Of a stretch of DNA of 64,000 nt, positions 10,816 through 22,898 are shown in pieces; position 1 is the first letter of the stretch, and every line of letters starts with the position of its first letter. The position numbers were made by a program, and so were the translations under genes. This DNA is from Owenia fusiformis (taxonomy: Eukaryota; Annelida; Polychaeta; Sabellida; Oweniidae). Under the pieces are notes generated by a model. The model did not search any database and was not told where the DNA came from. It saw only the letters and a list, made by a program, of their open reading frames with translations. Location: positions 2,931,525 to 2,995,524 of the forward strand of contig CAIIXF020000004.1 in the NCBI GenBank assembly GCA_903813345.2, in the 5' to 3' direction.

Positions 10816-13800
10816 GTGACAGGCAGTAACAAAGGCATAGGGTTTGGTATTGTGCGAGGGCTGTGCAAAAAGTTTGATGGTGATGTTTATCTAACAGGTA
10901 TATAGACGAGTACTATGTAATAATAGAATTGAGTACCTTGCATACAATCATACACTTTATAACCCGCTCTTGTTCACCAGACCCCCTCTTATCTTTTGGT
11001 TGTGAAGATTCCGACTAGGGTGGGGGGGATGCAGTTATTGCGATGTTTATAATCAGCCATGCAACTTTTGCAGCCACTATAGTTTTTATTTTAACACGTT
11101 TTGAATTTTACATGTACCAGTATGTCTAATATTACAATGGTACACCCTAGAACTTTCTTCTTGGAACTCAGGCAAGGAAGAAATGAAATTTAAAAACCTA
11201 AGAACCATGGGATATTTCCTTCTCTGTTTTCAGCCAGGGATGAAACTAGAGGACAGGAGGCTGTGGCATCCCTAGAGAAGGAGGGCCTGAAACCAAAATT
11301 TCACCAATTGAATATTGATGACCTAGCTAGTATTCAACGACTCAGGGATTTTCTCAAGTCCACATATGGAGGCCTTGATGTCTTGGTTAACAATGCTGCA
11401 ATTGCTTATAAGGTAACATTCCTATAGAGATCACTTTATAAATACAAACTTTGGCAGGGGTCCTAGGCTGAACCCTCAGATATCAGTATGTTCCCATACA
11501 AATCTATCAAATTTCAATGTATTCCCATTAGGGGTCCCACGATACAGTATCTTCAATTTCGATATGAGCAACGATATTTACCTCACGATACGATACAAAC
11601 GATACGAGCAATGTAAGTGCATAACAAATAAATTTATTTAATAAAAACAAATACGTTAACAAGACAAATGTCTTTCTTTTTCTCCATTTTTTACCGGAAA
11701 CCGGAAATACATTCTACGCCGGATTACGCTAGGCGGATAACAAAATGGAAACGGGACAATGGGTAGATACAATCGTATTTAAGCTGCTTTGGAGCATGAT
11801 TTTGCTGTTTTGGGGAGTTAAAAATGATACAATTTGTTAACCGATATTCAAGGTGAGTATCGATACGCTCGTATCGTGGCGTATTGCTCGAGCGCTCGAG
11901 CAAATCCGAGCAATTGCGGGACCCCTAATTCCCATACCAACAGACAACGAAAACATCAGACGAAATATTGTTATTTTTATGGTGAATTTAGGTTTTGCTG
12001 TCCACTATTGTATATCTTCTAAACAGTCAGATTTCAGCTATGCACCAATACGATTTCAAATGATTATTTTGGAAAATGAAACTAATCCAATGTAGTATTT
12101 AAATGATTGTTATATAAATTCTCAATTATATCTAGTTTCTTAGTAAATTGAACGTGTTGAGTATGTGTTGGAGGATACAAATCATATGGACACGATAAAA
12201 CGTGGTCTTTCTATGAGTATGAAATATCAAGCAAATCCTTTTTGAGAGCTGGTTACAAACATATTTAATTAACAAGTTGGAGATTATTGGACCACAAGAT
12301 ACATTATTTGTTAATATGTTGTCTGAGTTTGTTTTAGCAAACTTTGATTTTTGTCCAAAAACGTCATCGTTAAAGCTGTTTTTAAGAATTAATAAGCAAT
12401 ATTTTCAGTATATATCGGACATAATAGCCAGTTGTGTTGACATTTAAATAACACACATTAAATAACGTTGATATCAACACACATGGTGCAGGCTTGGTAG
12501 AATAACAGAATTTGACTATATTTGAAAATATCAATTATCGTAAATTTGCCCTTATAGATTTTTAAGATTCATCATGTTTCAAGAGGAATATCAGCTGAAA
12601 TAATGTTCATCCAGGGGGTTTCTTTGGAAATAATAAAAATATATGTTTGTCTTGAAGAAATAACCAAACTTAAATATATTTTGACACTTGTCCATGATCA
12701 TTGAATGGCCCCTCTGCACTCATTGTTGCACCTTTGATGCCTTGTTCTAGTTTTGCTGTTTTCTTTCAGGCGGCTGCAACTGAACCATTCTCAGAGCAAG
12801 CAGAAGTATCATGTAGGGTGAATGTGTTTGGTGTAATCAACACATGTAATGAACTATTTCCTCTTCTCAGACCTCACGCAAGGTAAGGCATTCAAACCTT
12901 ATACTTCAACTATGTACCATCCTCCTAAGCAGGTATCCAGAATCCGTACCTCCTTCTTCCCCCTGCTATGACCAATTTGGAAGCGCCCGATTAAACTGAA
13001 TCATGTGATCTAATTATGTGCAATGATTATACATGATTTCTATCGCAGTGTTGCGACAGCCAATCTGATTGCAAGTTCTTAATCTGGGAAATCCTAACTG
13101 CTTATCGCAGGGGGTAAAAAGAAAGAATATATTCTGGATTTTGAAGCCCTGTGATCGGAGGATGACTATGTACATGTACGTGTCTTTTGCCAGCTTTCCT
13201 ATTAAAATGAGGAGTCACATGTTTCAGGATTACAAGTTTTGATGAAAATTTATGATTATTGCCAAAGATTTTTGATTTACCCAGAATAAGAATTTAAGTA
13301 AATATTTCTAAATGGTGGAACTAATTTTGATTAATTTTGCCCGAAATTAAGAAAATAAAAATTGCCAATTTTCCCATTTGAATTTTTCATAAACATTGCT
13401 TTTCATTAACATTGCTTGAATTCTGAATATTATAAAAATCCCTCAATAACAAAAGTTTGTTATTTGAGAGAATCCTTCAATTCTTCCGCAGAATCTTTCA
13501 ATTCTTCCGCAGAATCATTCAATTCTCCCTCAGAATCCTTCAATTCTCCTGTAGAATCCTTCAATTCTCCTGCAGAATCCTTCAATTCTCCCGCAGAATC
13601 CTTCAATTCTCCCGCTTTACTAAATATTTTTCTTGTATTATAGAGTGGTACATGTGTCCAGTTTTGTTGCCAAGATGGTGACAGATAAAAATGCAACAGT
13701 AAAGAAAATATTCGGGGATTCTAAGCTTACTCAAGAGGGATTGATTGATCTTGTCAACGATTTTGTTAAGTATGCAAAGTTTGATATTAGATACAGGTTT

Positions 13801-16800
13801 TGCACAATATTTTTAGCTCAATGTATCTAAAATCAACACATTCACCAGATTTATGCGTAGCGGTTCAGTGAGATGTGGTTGCAGACACGTTTTAGCTATA
13901 AAACATATTGTGTGAAACCTCTATCTGGAGATTACATAAAGTTGGAATATTGTTTTAAGTGTTTCGTACATGTAGTTGTATACTATGTTTTACTATGTTG
14001 ACTTCATGTTAAAAAATGTGTCTAGGGTTCCTTTAAACAATTGTAGCCCTATCACCTTGGAATATTGATAATAATAACAATACAATTTTTGTATATCATC
14101 CACAATTGAGAGATTCTTAATTGTTTCCATTTAGGCTATTTATCCCATCGAACGAAGTTCGGAGGGATATAGGGAACGCCTCCGTCCATCCGTCCGGGCA
14201 ATAACTCAAATACCGTTGGCCCTATTTTGTTCATATTTTGTACACATATACCCTATAGGGGTAGAAGTTCTGCTCAAAAGCCGATTTTCAAAATGGCCGC
14301 TCATTTAAAAATGGCGGCGATTTTAGTGCCGATTTTACAGTAATTTAGGTGCAATATGTAAAACTGTTAAAGCAATATCAGGGCTTTCAATAGCAGGGGG
14401 CGAGTGTCTGAAATCGCCGTTTGTTTTCGATAATCTGCCGCTAATGTTAGAAGTCAAATATTGTCTAAGTTTTGGGGGAAAATTAAAAGTCTTCTATAGA
14501 CTATCCTTTATTTTATTCAGCCATCTTGTTTTGCACTTCCTTGTCTATGATTTGTACCTCAGTTTCGAACTGCAAGGGAACTCACTATAATCGTAAAGAT
14601 CACTTGATCTCATTATAGTAGTTAACACCGTCCAATTTTTTACCCGTTTGGGCTATGCATTTTACATCACTATCTGACCACTATCACGTGCATGATAATT
14701 CAAATCCCAACCTTTGGTATAATCAGAGTTGGTTATTTTCCACTGGACATGCAGTTACATGTATGATTGATACAAATCTGTCCAACCAGTCACAGTACAG
14801 TCTATCCAGTGTAAAATTGTGTTAATCAGTTAAAGGCCCCATATAAAGTTTCAACAACTTTGGCTTATATTGTTGTCTTATCCAATGTTATCAAAGTGTG
14901 AAATGTGAAACTTTTTATTAATTTCAAAAATGTTTTTGAAGGACTTCTTGTTCAAAATATCGTGAATTTATTTAAAACTAACTTTAACATGTCACACTTA
15001 TCCTTTAAAGCAATAATTCACACTGATGCATAGTAATCCTTTTAACCTGGTGAGACAGTCAAAATTGGTTTATTTTTTAAGTTTAGCATATTTAGAAATT
15101 GAAATATGTTGCCACCTAAGTGATGTCATGATGTGGTCACTTAGGTTGAAAATATTTTCGATATGCTAAATCATTGAATTGGCACATTAGATATAACATT
15201 TTATTTTTAACATAGTTTGTCCGTTGTTCAATCTTTATATTGGTGTTAAAAAGATATAGAGGTTCTTATATGAGTACCTGTGCAAGATCGTCCATTCTTG
15301 ATGAGCTTTCATAATAAACATTATCAAAGCGACTGTCGGATAAATTATGAATGTAGTTTCGCACAGGTGTCAACGGAACCAAACTGAACCCCGGTTTCCC
15401 GAACCCGAGTTTCCAGGATTCGCCTCACATGCCTTCGACTCTTTCTCAAGATTTGGGTCCTATATTGTACCCCTACCTTATCATCCTGGTGTCTCGTTTA
15501 TAACACCCTTGAAATTACAATGTGAAGTTACTTAAGCATGATAAAAAGTGTATGTGTGGATGGATGGAGGTTTGAACCCCCACTTGTATACATGTATACC
15601 TTTATATACTCATGTACATCTAAAAACACTATATAAAATAACTATCTATACACCATCAATGCAAATATATGCTTTCTTCCATTCTGATACTCATAGCATC
15701 TTTCTGTTTCACCTGAATCATCTCAGGGCTGAGAAGAAATGAGATGTCATGGTTTATATTATGATGGCTTTCTTCGAGAATACATAATGCGGGCCTGAGA
15801 ATGTGGGATGTCACATTCATTGCAACACACCTTGCAACAATGTCTTATGAGGGTAATTTCTTATATTGAGAAGTTTATCATCTATTGAAATTAAATACTT
15901 GTAGCTACATGCAAGTAGCAACACATACAAGTCTTCCATGCAAATGAAGGTGCGAATTCACATTAACAAATTAAGATAAGATCAACAATATGTTATCAAA
16001 TGGTTAAATGCGCAAAATGTGTAGATATGTTTTCCTTAATAATGTGTGAGGAGGCCTTTCAGAACAAGTTTGGTGTAGAGGGGAGTGGGATATCTCCCAC
16101 CTCAGTCTCTCTCTAATGCCTAGGCCACATATGCGCCAGTCATCGCCAGTTTCGACAAAAATTATGTTATTCGGCAATTTTAGTTACAAAACATGAAGGT
16201 ACATTATGTAAAATTTTGAAGACAATTGGTGTATATTTAATAAAATACCAGCACCAGTACTGTTACTTTTGGAACACCCTGTGTACCCTCTGGAGGTGGT
16301 AAAAAAACTAAAATTAATCTGATATACACATAATCACAAGTGAATCATCACTCTCATTTTAATAATGACAATTCTAGATTTTGATTTATATCAAAAGTGC
16401 TCAATTCAACAGGTGTTTTGGATTTGTGAAATGCAACCTGTGTAAGGGTAAGTTATCTTATAAAAGGTAAATGACATTCTCTATAAGTTGACCTAGTCAT
16501 TCCACAGTTCCAGGTGTTATTTTGTGGAGCCCATGTCTTGCCACATCACACGTGGAAATGACTTTGACAAACCTTGGACATCTTTCTTTCAGTCCATGGA
16601 CTCTAAAATAACAAGAATTTGTGTTGTCAGGAGCGTAAAATTGGTTATTTTGAATGCCGCCTCTTGTATTTTTCATCTGCCTCTTGTACACAAAGTTACT
16701 GAAACCACAGAATATGTTTTAAATGTAAAAAAATATACAGGACATTAATAAAACTAGAAATGTAGATATTAAAGAAGCACATGGCAGCCATCTTGAAAAA

Positions 16801-18280
16801 TGGCATCTGTAACAAATGGCAGGTGGTGACATTTTGCATCTTAATGTCTTGATGTTACAATGTATCTTGTTTTTACTTATTTAAGATGTGCAAAAGCAGG
16901 GAATCATGAGGCCAAGGGGTATGCTAACACAGCATATGGTATGACCAAAGTAGCTGTCAGTGCATTAACAGGTATCCAGCAACAACAGTTTAACAAAGAT
17001 CCACGAGAAGACATCATCGTCAACTCTGTGAGTATGAGTGCTGCAAGCCAGGCAAGAGGCAGACAGTTTGCCTTGTTAATTTTTTTCCAGAAAAATAGTC
17101 ACTCAATTCAGTTTTTCATTTTTATCTAAATGGAAATGGGGTCTTGTGATATGAGCCTCATTTGGCTTTAATTTACTTTGCCTCTTTCAAGATGGGCCAT
17201 GTTTTAGAATCAGCCCACACAAAATGTATGCCCATTGATGGCCTTGCCTCTTTCAAGACCCTTGCTAGGTCATTGCTTTTTATGACCCCATATTTTTAAA
17301 ATCAGCCCATGGCATGCAAGATGGTTTTGTATCGATGTTCATTAAAAATGACTCCACACAAAAGTCCTAGTATTGTATAAAATGAAGCTCTATTACTTTT
17401 ATTTTCAAAAACATTTTTGTTATTTTTCTTTTAACAGGCTGACCCAGGTTATGTTAACACAGATATGTCCAGCGGAAAAGGGAAAAAAACTATTGATCAG
17501 GGTAAGTTGATTAACATGTCGCCACCAAGATCTCCCATGTCACCACCAAGATCTCCCATGTCACCACCAAGATCTCCCATGTCTCCACCAAGATCTCCCA
17601 TGTCACCACCAAGATCTCCCATGTCTCCACCAAGATCTCCCATGCCACCACCAAGATCTCCCATGTCACCACCAAGATCTCCCTTGTCACCACCAAGATC
17701 TCCCTTGTCACCACCAAGATCTCCATCGTCACCACCAAGATCTCCCATGTCACCACTCAGATCTCCCAGTGTGTACTTTTCAGAACTTGAGAATGAGATT
17801 CTTAGTAATGTTAATGGAAAAGTTGATGGAATTCTGTGAGCTATTTTTGGGAGTCTCCCAATTTTTTTGTATCACCACCAAAAGTGGTGACATATTGTTA
17901 TAGTCTCCAACTTTTTGTGTCAGCGGTTGGTGTTTGCGCATCTTTAACAAATGGCAGGTGGGGTTCACCTTTGACAACTTTGATCCAAAAATGGCCAAAC
18001 ACACTTGAAAAGTGCTCAGAATGATGAAAACCTGCATGATTTTGAAATAATTTTTGGCCCCTTGAACTTCCCTGGCCACGTGCTTGCAATGCATGATACA
18101 ATAATTCTTAACATTATGAAGTTTATGCTGTTGACCACCTTATCAATATATATAACTCATGACCAGTATTGTGTTCCAGGTGCCATAGAGCCTCTAGCAT
18201 GCGCTCTCCTACCAGCTAATGTTGGGGCCCCCAAGGGTGAAACAATTACTAGCGGTACCAAGGTTTTGCCAGTGTTTTAA
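10816..18280 (+). CDS. CBR1: Carbonyl reductase 1-like NADPH-dependent SDR (first exon missing)
   Basis: Exons read 10816-10897, 11234-11412, 12770-12882, 13644-13769, 16886-17027, 17438-17501 and 18180-18280 (stop TAA 18278-18280). All have AG/GT borders and matching phases, totalling 807 bases (268 residues plus stop). The product has the classical SDR marks in order: cofactor motif TGSNKGIG at the start, NNAA after LDVLV, VVHVSS with the catalytic Ser, YGMTK (Tyr-x3-Lys) and ADPGYVNTDM. The long insert between the Ser and Tyr blocks is typical of monomeric carbonyl reductases, which reduce ketones and quinones with NADPH in the cytosol. Human CBR1 is 277 residues, so only about ten N-terminal residues are absent; they must lie on an upstream exon I could not find. 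The NNAG motif reads NNAA here, a mild change. Confidence 0.9.
11529..11927. mobile_element. hAT-type MITE in CBR intron
   Basis: It has inverted ends TAGGGGTCCC and GGGACCCCTA and a perfect 8-bp target duplication ATTCCCAT at 11521-11528 and 11928-11935. Eight-bp duplications and this kind of end are typical of hAT elements. The 399 bp contain GATACGA-type repeats and no transposase. The overlapping open frames at 11834-12095 are not genes. Confidence 0.88.
13470..13615 (+). repeat. 21-bp minisatellite just upstream of CBR exon
   Basis: About seven copies of GAATCCTTCAATTCTCCYGCA lie in the intron and end 28 bp before the acceptor of the 13644 exon. Each unit holds a pyrimidine stretch followed by GCAG or GTAG, so it resembles a 3' splice site. 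The unit is a multiple of three, hence long open frames on both strands, which I do not call. Confidence 0.85.
14142..16804. mobile_element. ATCCCATCGAAC element, 5' piece and inner piece split by insertion
   Basis: Bases 14142-14380 match the left end of the full element at 23365-24381. Bases 16711-16804 match the very next part of it (from about 23641). So one old copy was split by about 2.3 kb of other sequence (14381-16710), with AATAT at both borders as a possible target duplication. The inserted 2.3 kb holds no gene I can recognise. Confidence 0.65.
16808..16850. repeat. Right-end fragment of ATGTCACCACC family
   Basis: CTGTAACAAATGGCAGGTGG and the following TTTTGCATCTTAATG match the right part of the copy at 10500-10602. 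Only this end is present. Confidence 0.55.
17516..17767 (+). repeat. 21-bp minisatellite coding MSPPRSP x12, in frame after CBR exon
   Basis: Twelve units of ATGTCACCACCAAGATCTCCC begin 14 bases after the donor at 17502. The reading frame of the CBR exon 17438-17501 continues without a stop through the donor, the array and on to a stop at 17837-17839. An unspliced or intron-retained transcript would give CBR a tail of twelve Ser-Pro-Pro-Arg-Ser-Pro-type repeats plus about 24 more residues, in place of the last 33. Such a tail would lack the normal C-terminus. Whether it is made is unknown. Confidence 0.9.
17869..17964. repeat. Dispersed repeat, ATGTCACCACC family, copy 2
   Basis: It runs from GTATCACCACCAAAAGTGGTG to AAATGGCAGGTGGGG and shares GACATATT, ACTTTTTGTGT and the CTTTAACAAATGG segment with the copy at 10500. 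It lies in the last CBR intron. Confidence 0.55.
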
Positions 18281-18403
18281 CCTACGAACTATGAAGCATG
18301 CAGTGTAACATGCACACCGGTACATAAGGAATCTATCAACCAGTGAGAGACATGACTTTAATCAAGAAATCAATGCCAAAATGACATGTATTATTTTTTC
18401 ATA

Positions 18404-18690
18404 TATGGCTTTTTCATCTGAAACTATTTTAGTTCTACGAGACTACTATACCAGAAGCATGACATGTATTATTTTTTCATATATAGCCAAGACAATCAGT
18501 TGAAATGATATGCCACTTGGCACATGGAGAAACATATGGCTTTTTCATCTGAAACTATTTTAGTTATACAAAACTACTATACTAGAAGCATGACATGTAT
18601 TCTTTTTCATATATAGCCAAGACAATCAGTTGAAATGATATGCCACTTAGCACATGGAGAAATATGTGGCTTTTTCATCTGAAATTATTT
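18404..18690. repeat. 131-bp tandem repeat downstream of CBR
   Basis: TATGGCTTTTTCATCTGAAA recurs at about 18404, 18535 and 18666 with the intervening sequence conserved (GACATGTATT, CCAAGACAATCAGTTG, GATATGCCACTT), giving two full units and a third partial. It may lie in the CBR 3' UTR. Confidence 0.8.
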
Positions 18691-20789
18691 TAGTTCCATG
18701 AAACTTTAGACTTGTTAAAATGCTATCTTGTTGGATAAAATATTTGAATTGGTTCTTTAAGCTAATTATTGATAAAATATTAAAATTAATCAAATTGTAA
18801 TTGAAATAATTAAACTGTGGTATTGGTACAATTAAGGCAATATAATATTGAAATGGCAAGGTTGTGATATTGAACAAATGAATCAAATATTGATATATCA
18901 AGAATCAAATTATGACAAAGGAACTACTTTATAGTTAATTACATGTACATTAGTAGTTAATTAGTACATTAATAGTTCTATAATTTGAATTCCATGACTA
19001 ACACACTCATGTGTGGTAATTGAAATTTCAAAGCATATAGAATTTGAGGATAATGTGTCAAAGGAGGTTTTAAATGATGACAAAAACTCTGAAAAGTAAT
19101 ACTCATTATTTTGAAATTTTATACAATTTTGAATTTTATACAACCATGTATTGTATATTGTATGGCTTGACTTAAAGAGGTTCTATGCATATTTAAGAAC
19201 AAAAAGGAAAAATGTATTATGAAACCTGGGGTTATTTACTCTCAAAATTCATTATGAAGATAATGTAACTTGCACAAGCAATCATACTGTGGTATAAAAC
19301 TATCAAAAAAAGTTTACTGACCATGATGAGTCCAAAATTGAATATAACTACTTGCACCTGTTTATTGAATTCATTCAGACATCAGCCATTATTTCTCAAA
19401 TGGAAACTAGATTAACATAAAACAAAATACGCTTTTAACAATTCTTAGTTAATACTGTTTTACTATATAATACTTATACATTTGAATGGTTACTGACTGT
19501 GATACTTTTCCATTGTTTATGTAATACAGTATATGTAATGGTAACTTTATACTATAAACCATGGGCTTATAAACTCATAAATTGTACAATCAGAATTTGG
19601 CCTGAAATTAAAAAATAAGGCCTTAAAAGGCCCAGTAGTGACCAAAAAGGCCCACTTTTAGGGGCCTGAAGGCCTTTTTCTGGGCCCACCCAAGGGGGGG
19701 GGGCCCGGGCCCCCAGGCCCCCCCCCCCTAATCCGCCAGTGTTTTTAGTCACATGGAACATGAGTGACCAATCACATGCTGATTATAACTACAGAGAAAT
19801 AATAAATATCATTATTTAATATTATATTTCTCAAAAAATATCATGATGTCACACTGAATAAAATCCATGTCCCTTTCCTCTATTTTCATGCATTTGTCCT
19901 TTACATGTATTTACATATATGTATGTTAATATTTGATTTTAATAAATAAATAGCAAATAAAATCAAATAATTGTTAGTTCAGTTAGTTGATGAAGACGTG
20001 CATTTATTTATCCCAGGTGTTTCTTTTGATTTACTAGAGAATGTTTAACATTTTTGATTGAATCATTTTATGTCACCAAGAAGTTATATTTTATTTCAGC
20101 CTTGATTTTTTACGACTGGATACTTTTAACCATTTGCCCCAACTGTATATAGGAAGTTATGTTCGGATGAACTTAGAATATTTGGGAATATATGTTACCA
20201 TGACAACGAATTAGTGAATATTAATTTATCAAACATTTTAAGTTAACAACATTATCTATACAGTAAGTGTATGTTACTATGGCAACATGAAACACTTTTT
20301 ACATTTGTTACATAGTTAGTAACTTGAGAAGTAATGGTCAATTTCACTTCAACATCATCCAGTGACACAATTCTTAAGATTAGATTGAGCAATACTAACA
20401 GGTTACCATGACAATGAATAAGAGGACTTACTGAGATACATGCAATTATTTAATCTCTAATATAACTGGATGGTAAGATTTCATCATGTAAATGCCTGGA
20501 GGTGGATGGATGGATTTGATTTATTCTACACGCAACTTGCTTGCTAGCTTGAAAGACACTAGAGAATTGAGAAGAATTGGACGGTCCTCTGTATCTTGGG
20601 CTACAAGCAGGATGCTAGAAGAGCCACAGCAACAAGAACCAAGTAGTTTGAGGCACTTGGCTACGTGACTTCCATGACTGCTTGTTGCAGCTCATATCCC
20701 ACCCCTTACCTTACAAGATGCAACAAAACAACACTTTCAAAATGATCGATCCTTAGATTCATATTTGGCGCCTCATGAGTTAATATTGT
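18691..20789. other. Spacer between CBR and UGGT
   Basis: I see no exon. A low-complexity remnant at 19590-19742 alternates GGCC-rich words (AAGGCC, GGGCCC and runs of G and C) and ends TAATCCGCCAGTG, which resembles the ATCCGCCAGTG end at 57807-57821 and suggests an old hAT-type element border. The rest is AT-rich without clear structure. Confidence 0.45.
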
Positions 20790-20840
20790 TTTGACCAATC
20801 AGAGACCACTAACCAATCCAATATGGCAGCCTCCACAAAG
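20790..20840 (+). promoter_or_regulatory. Possible UGGT promoter and first exon
   Basis: Two CCAAT boxes (GACCAATCAG and AACCAATCCA) sit directly before ATGGCAGCC at 20823. Six codons (MAASTK) follow, and then a donor AAG|GTAAAC at 20841. Joined in phase 0 to the acceptor at 22898, this would extend the UGGT leader upstream of its own Met. It could equally be an exon of an unrelated transcript. Confidence 0.3.
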
Positions 20841-21467
20841 GTAAACTTTCTAAATGTTTTCGTATATTTTTGAACAATTCCGTACTTTTACATACCAGAT
20901 TAGTTTATATATAGCATCAAATCAGACACTATTTCACTGCGTCAATAACTGGTGGATAACGATATTTGAAATTGAGTATAACACATGAAATCATGATGAA
21001 AAAATGGACCGGTTTTTAATTTTTATTTTTGAAAATGTTGGACACGTCCAACATTATGATTGGCCGACCATCTAGATTTGTAGATCACAACAATAAAATG
21101 AAAGTAACCAGTGTATAGTCTTAAATATTATTTGACGAAGTATGTGCATATTTTTTTCGTGTTTTGAGTGATTTTCATTGATCATCTTTCATATCTGCAG
21201 TGCATGGAACATCTATTTCTAATTCTAATAACAGATCTAACCTCTTGTAAAACAGTAGATTAGTCTACTGCTACTATGATGTCTGCAATGGAGAAACCAT
21301 GAGAAAGGAGCAGGGGCAATTCATGTATTTTGTGATATCTGTAGACAGTCGGTTGGTTTTCTGAATCCTGGATGGATCCAGATTCAGTTGTGTATCAGTG
21401 GCATCTAGGGTTACTTCCTGCGAAAGCTATTTGGATTTTGATATAATAGCTTTCCCACGGAGCATTT

Positions 21468-21950
21468 GGACAGCTCAATGATCGTGACCTTTGAAATCGA
21501 ATTAGGTCGATCCGCGGCTTACTTTTGGTCTCTAACTGTGTCTTACATCAGTATCATCAATCCGTGTAAGTATTGGAGCGCTGGAGTACTTTTTTTTCGA
21601 TCAAGACTTGTAATTGTTAGGTCGAGTGAATCGTTTTACTGCCAAATTCCAATATGGCGGTTTCTGCTCGGACATTTTCGTAAATCTCCGGAGGTTGTCC
21701 GAACCTAATTCATTCTCAAAATTCATTTCGTTCGTTGCGTATCTCGCACCTAGCAAACCGCCATATTGGAAATAGGTCTGTAAAACTTTAACTCGATGAA
21801 CAATTTACAAGTCTTGATCGAAAGAGAAGTACTCCAGCGCTCCAATACTTACACGGATTGATGATACTGATGTAAGACACAGTTAGAGACCAAAAGTAAG
21901 CCGCGGATCGACTTAATTCAATTTCAAAGGTCACTATTGATCAGCTGTTC
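21468..21950. mobile_element. Foldback element upstream of UGGT
   Basis: Arms of about 200 bp, beginning GGACAGCT and ending AGCTGTTC, are inverted around a ~75-bp loop near 21710. Shared landmarks are GATCCGCGGCTTACTTTTGG, GTATTGGAGCGCTGGAGTAC and CCAATATGGCGGTTT. The open frame 21466-21708 lies in one arm and is not a gene. No clear target duplication was found. Confidence 0.8.
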
Positions 21951-22898
21951 ACTTCTCCGTTTGAGAGCCATAAGTTTCAAAATCTAACATGGCTCTCGAA
22001 GTGAGTAAATCTAGGGCTATTTTATCGTCATTGACATATTTTAGCCCAAGAACCACATTCGAAGAAAATGTTCTGGAGAAAGGAGATTGGGATTCCAAAT
22101 TCTAGTTATTGATATCTATCCCGTTCGAAGGACGTATTAGACGTCAGTGCCAAGAACACTTTCTTGCTCAGCCTCGAGCCATGACAGATAAATTTATGCT
22201 CTCATTTGTATACCCAAGGTTTTCTAGACATAACACGGCAATGTCATTGGAAACTTCAGTAGTCTAGCTCATCAGAGAATAAGCCCTGTCCATATCAAGC
22301 CAATGCTTATTTGTACATTTTCGGAAAAAGTTCATGAATTTCATTTAGGCTTTTAGAGGAAGGAAAAGTTTCTGCTATTCCAATGATACTTACAGGGAGA
22401 AAAATGAAAGAGGCACTGTGTCTCATCTTGGTGCTTAGTTAGCACCCTGATTTCACACAATTGTTGCAAGCAAGACAAAGGGGTACAGACAATCTCTATC
22501 AATACCATATATAGCACTGTTTTGGCTACCTTTAACACAGCACCTTGTTTTACCTTTAATATGGTACTTTATGAATACAGTACTGTATGGTACTGTGTGA
22601 ATATGGTACCATGATTTCAGTGTGCGGATTCAGGATGTAGAGTATGCTGTAATTTGATGAACAGGACAGTTGAGGAAAAACAAACTTTTTTACATTTTAG
22701 TTTCCCATTTCTTAGTCTTTCCCCTTTATAACACAATTTGAAAATGTTGATTTAAGTGTCACTCTTTTGATATCATTATTGCTGTTCTTCCCCTATTATG
22801 AAATCACCATTTACCCCCTCCTTCAAATGATATTTTCATCACTTTCTTGAATGTTGATATTTGGACAGTATTTCCTTACTGGATTAATTATTTTCCAG

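Noticed and set aside
13416-13696. Overlapping frames on both strands coding ESFNSPA or GELKDSA repeats
   Set aside because: They follow from the 21-bp minisatellite, which is a multiple of three.
15548-15742. Open frame in a CBR intron
   Set aside because: Low-complexity peptide, no splice context, within the 2.3-kb insertion.
16860-17129. CBR frame starting at 16860 and ending at 17129
   Set aside because: Only 16886-17027 is exon; the rest is intron on either side of good splice sites.
17497-17756. Two minus-strand frames with GDLGGDM or TWEILVV repeats
   Set aside because: Antisense shadows of the MSPPRSP minisatellite.
20790-20822. ER stress element (CCAAT-N9-CCACG) before UGGT
   Set aside because: CCAAT boxes are present but the CCACG half at the required spacing is not.
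21466-21708. 80-codon open frame beginning MDSSMIV
   Set aside because: It lies inside one arm of a foldback element, with no similarity or splice context.
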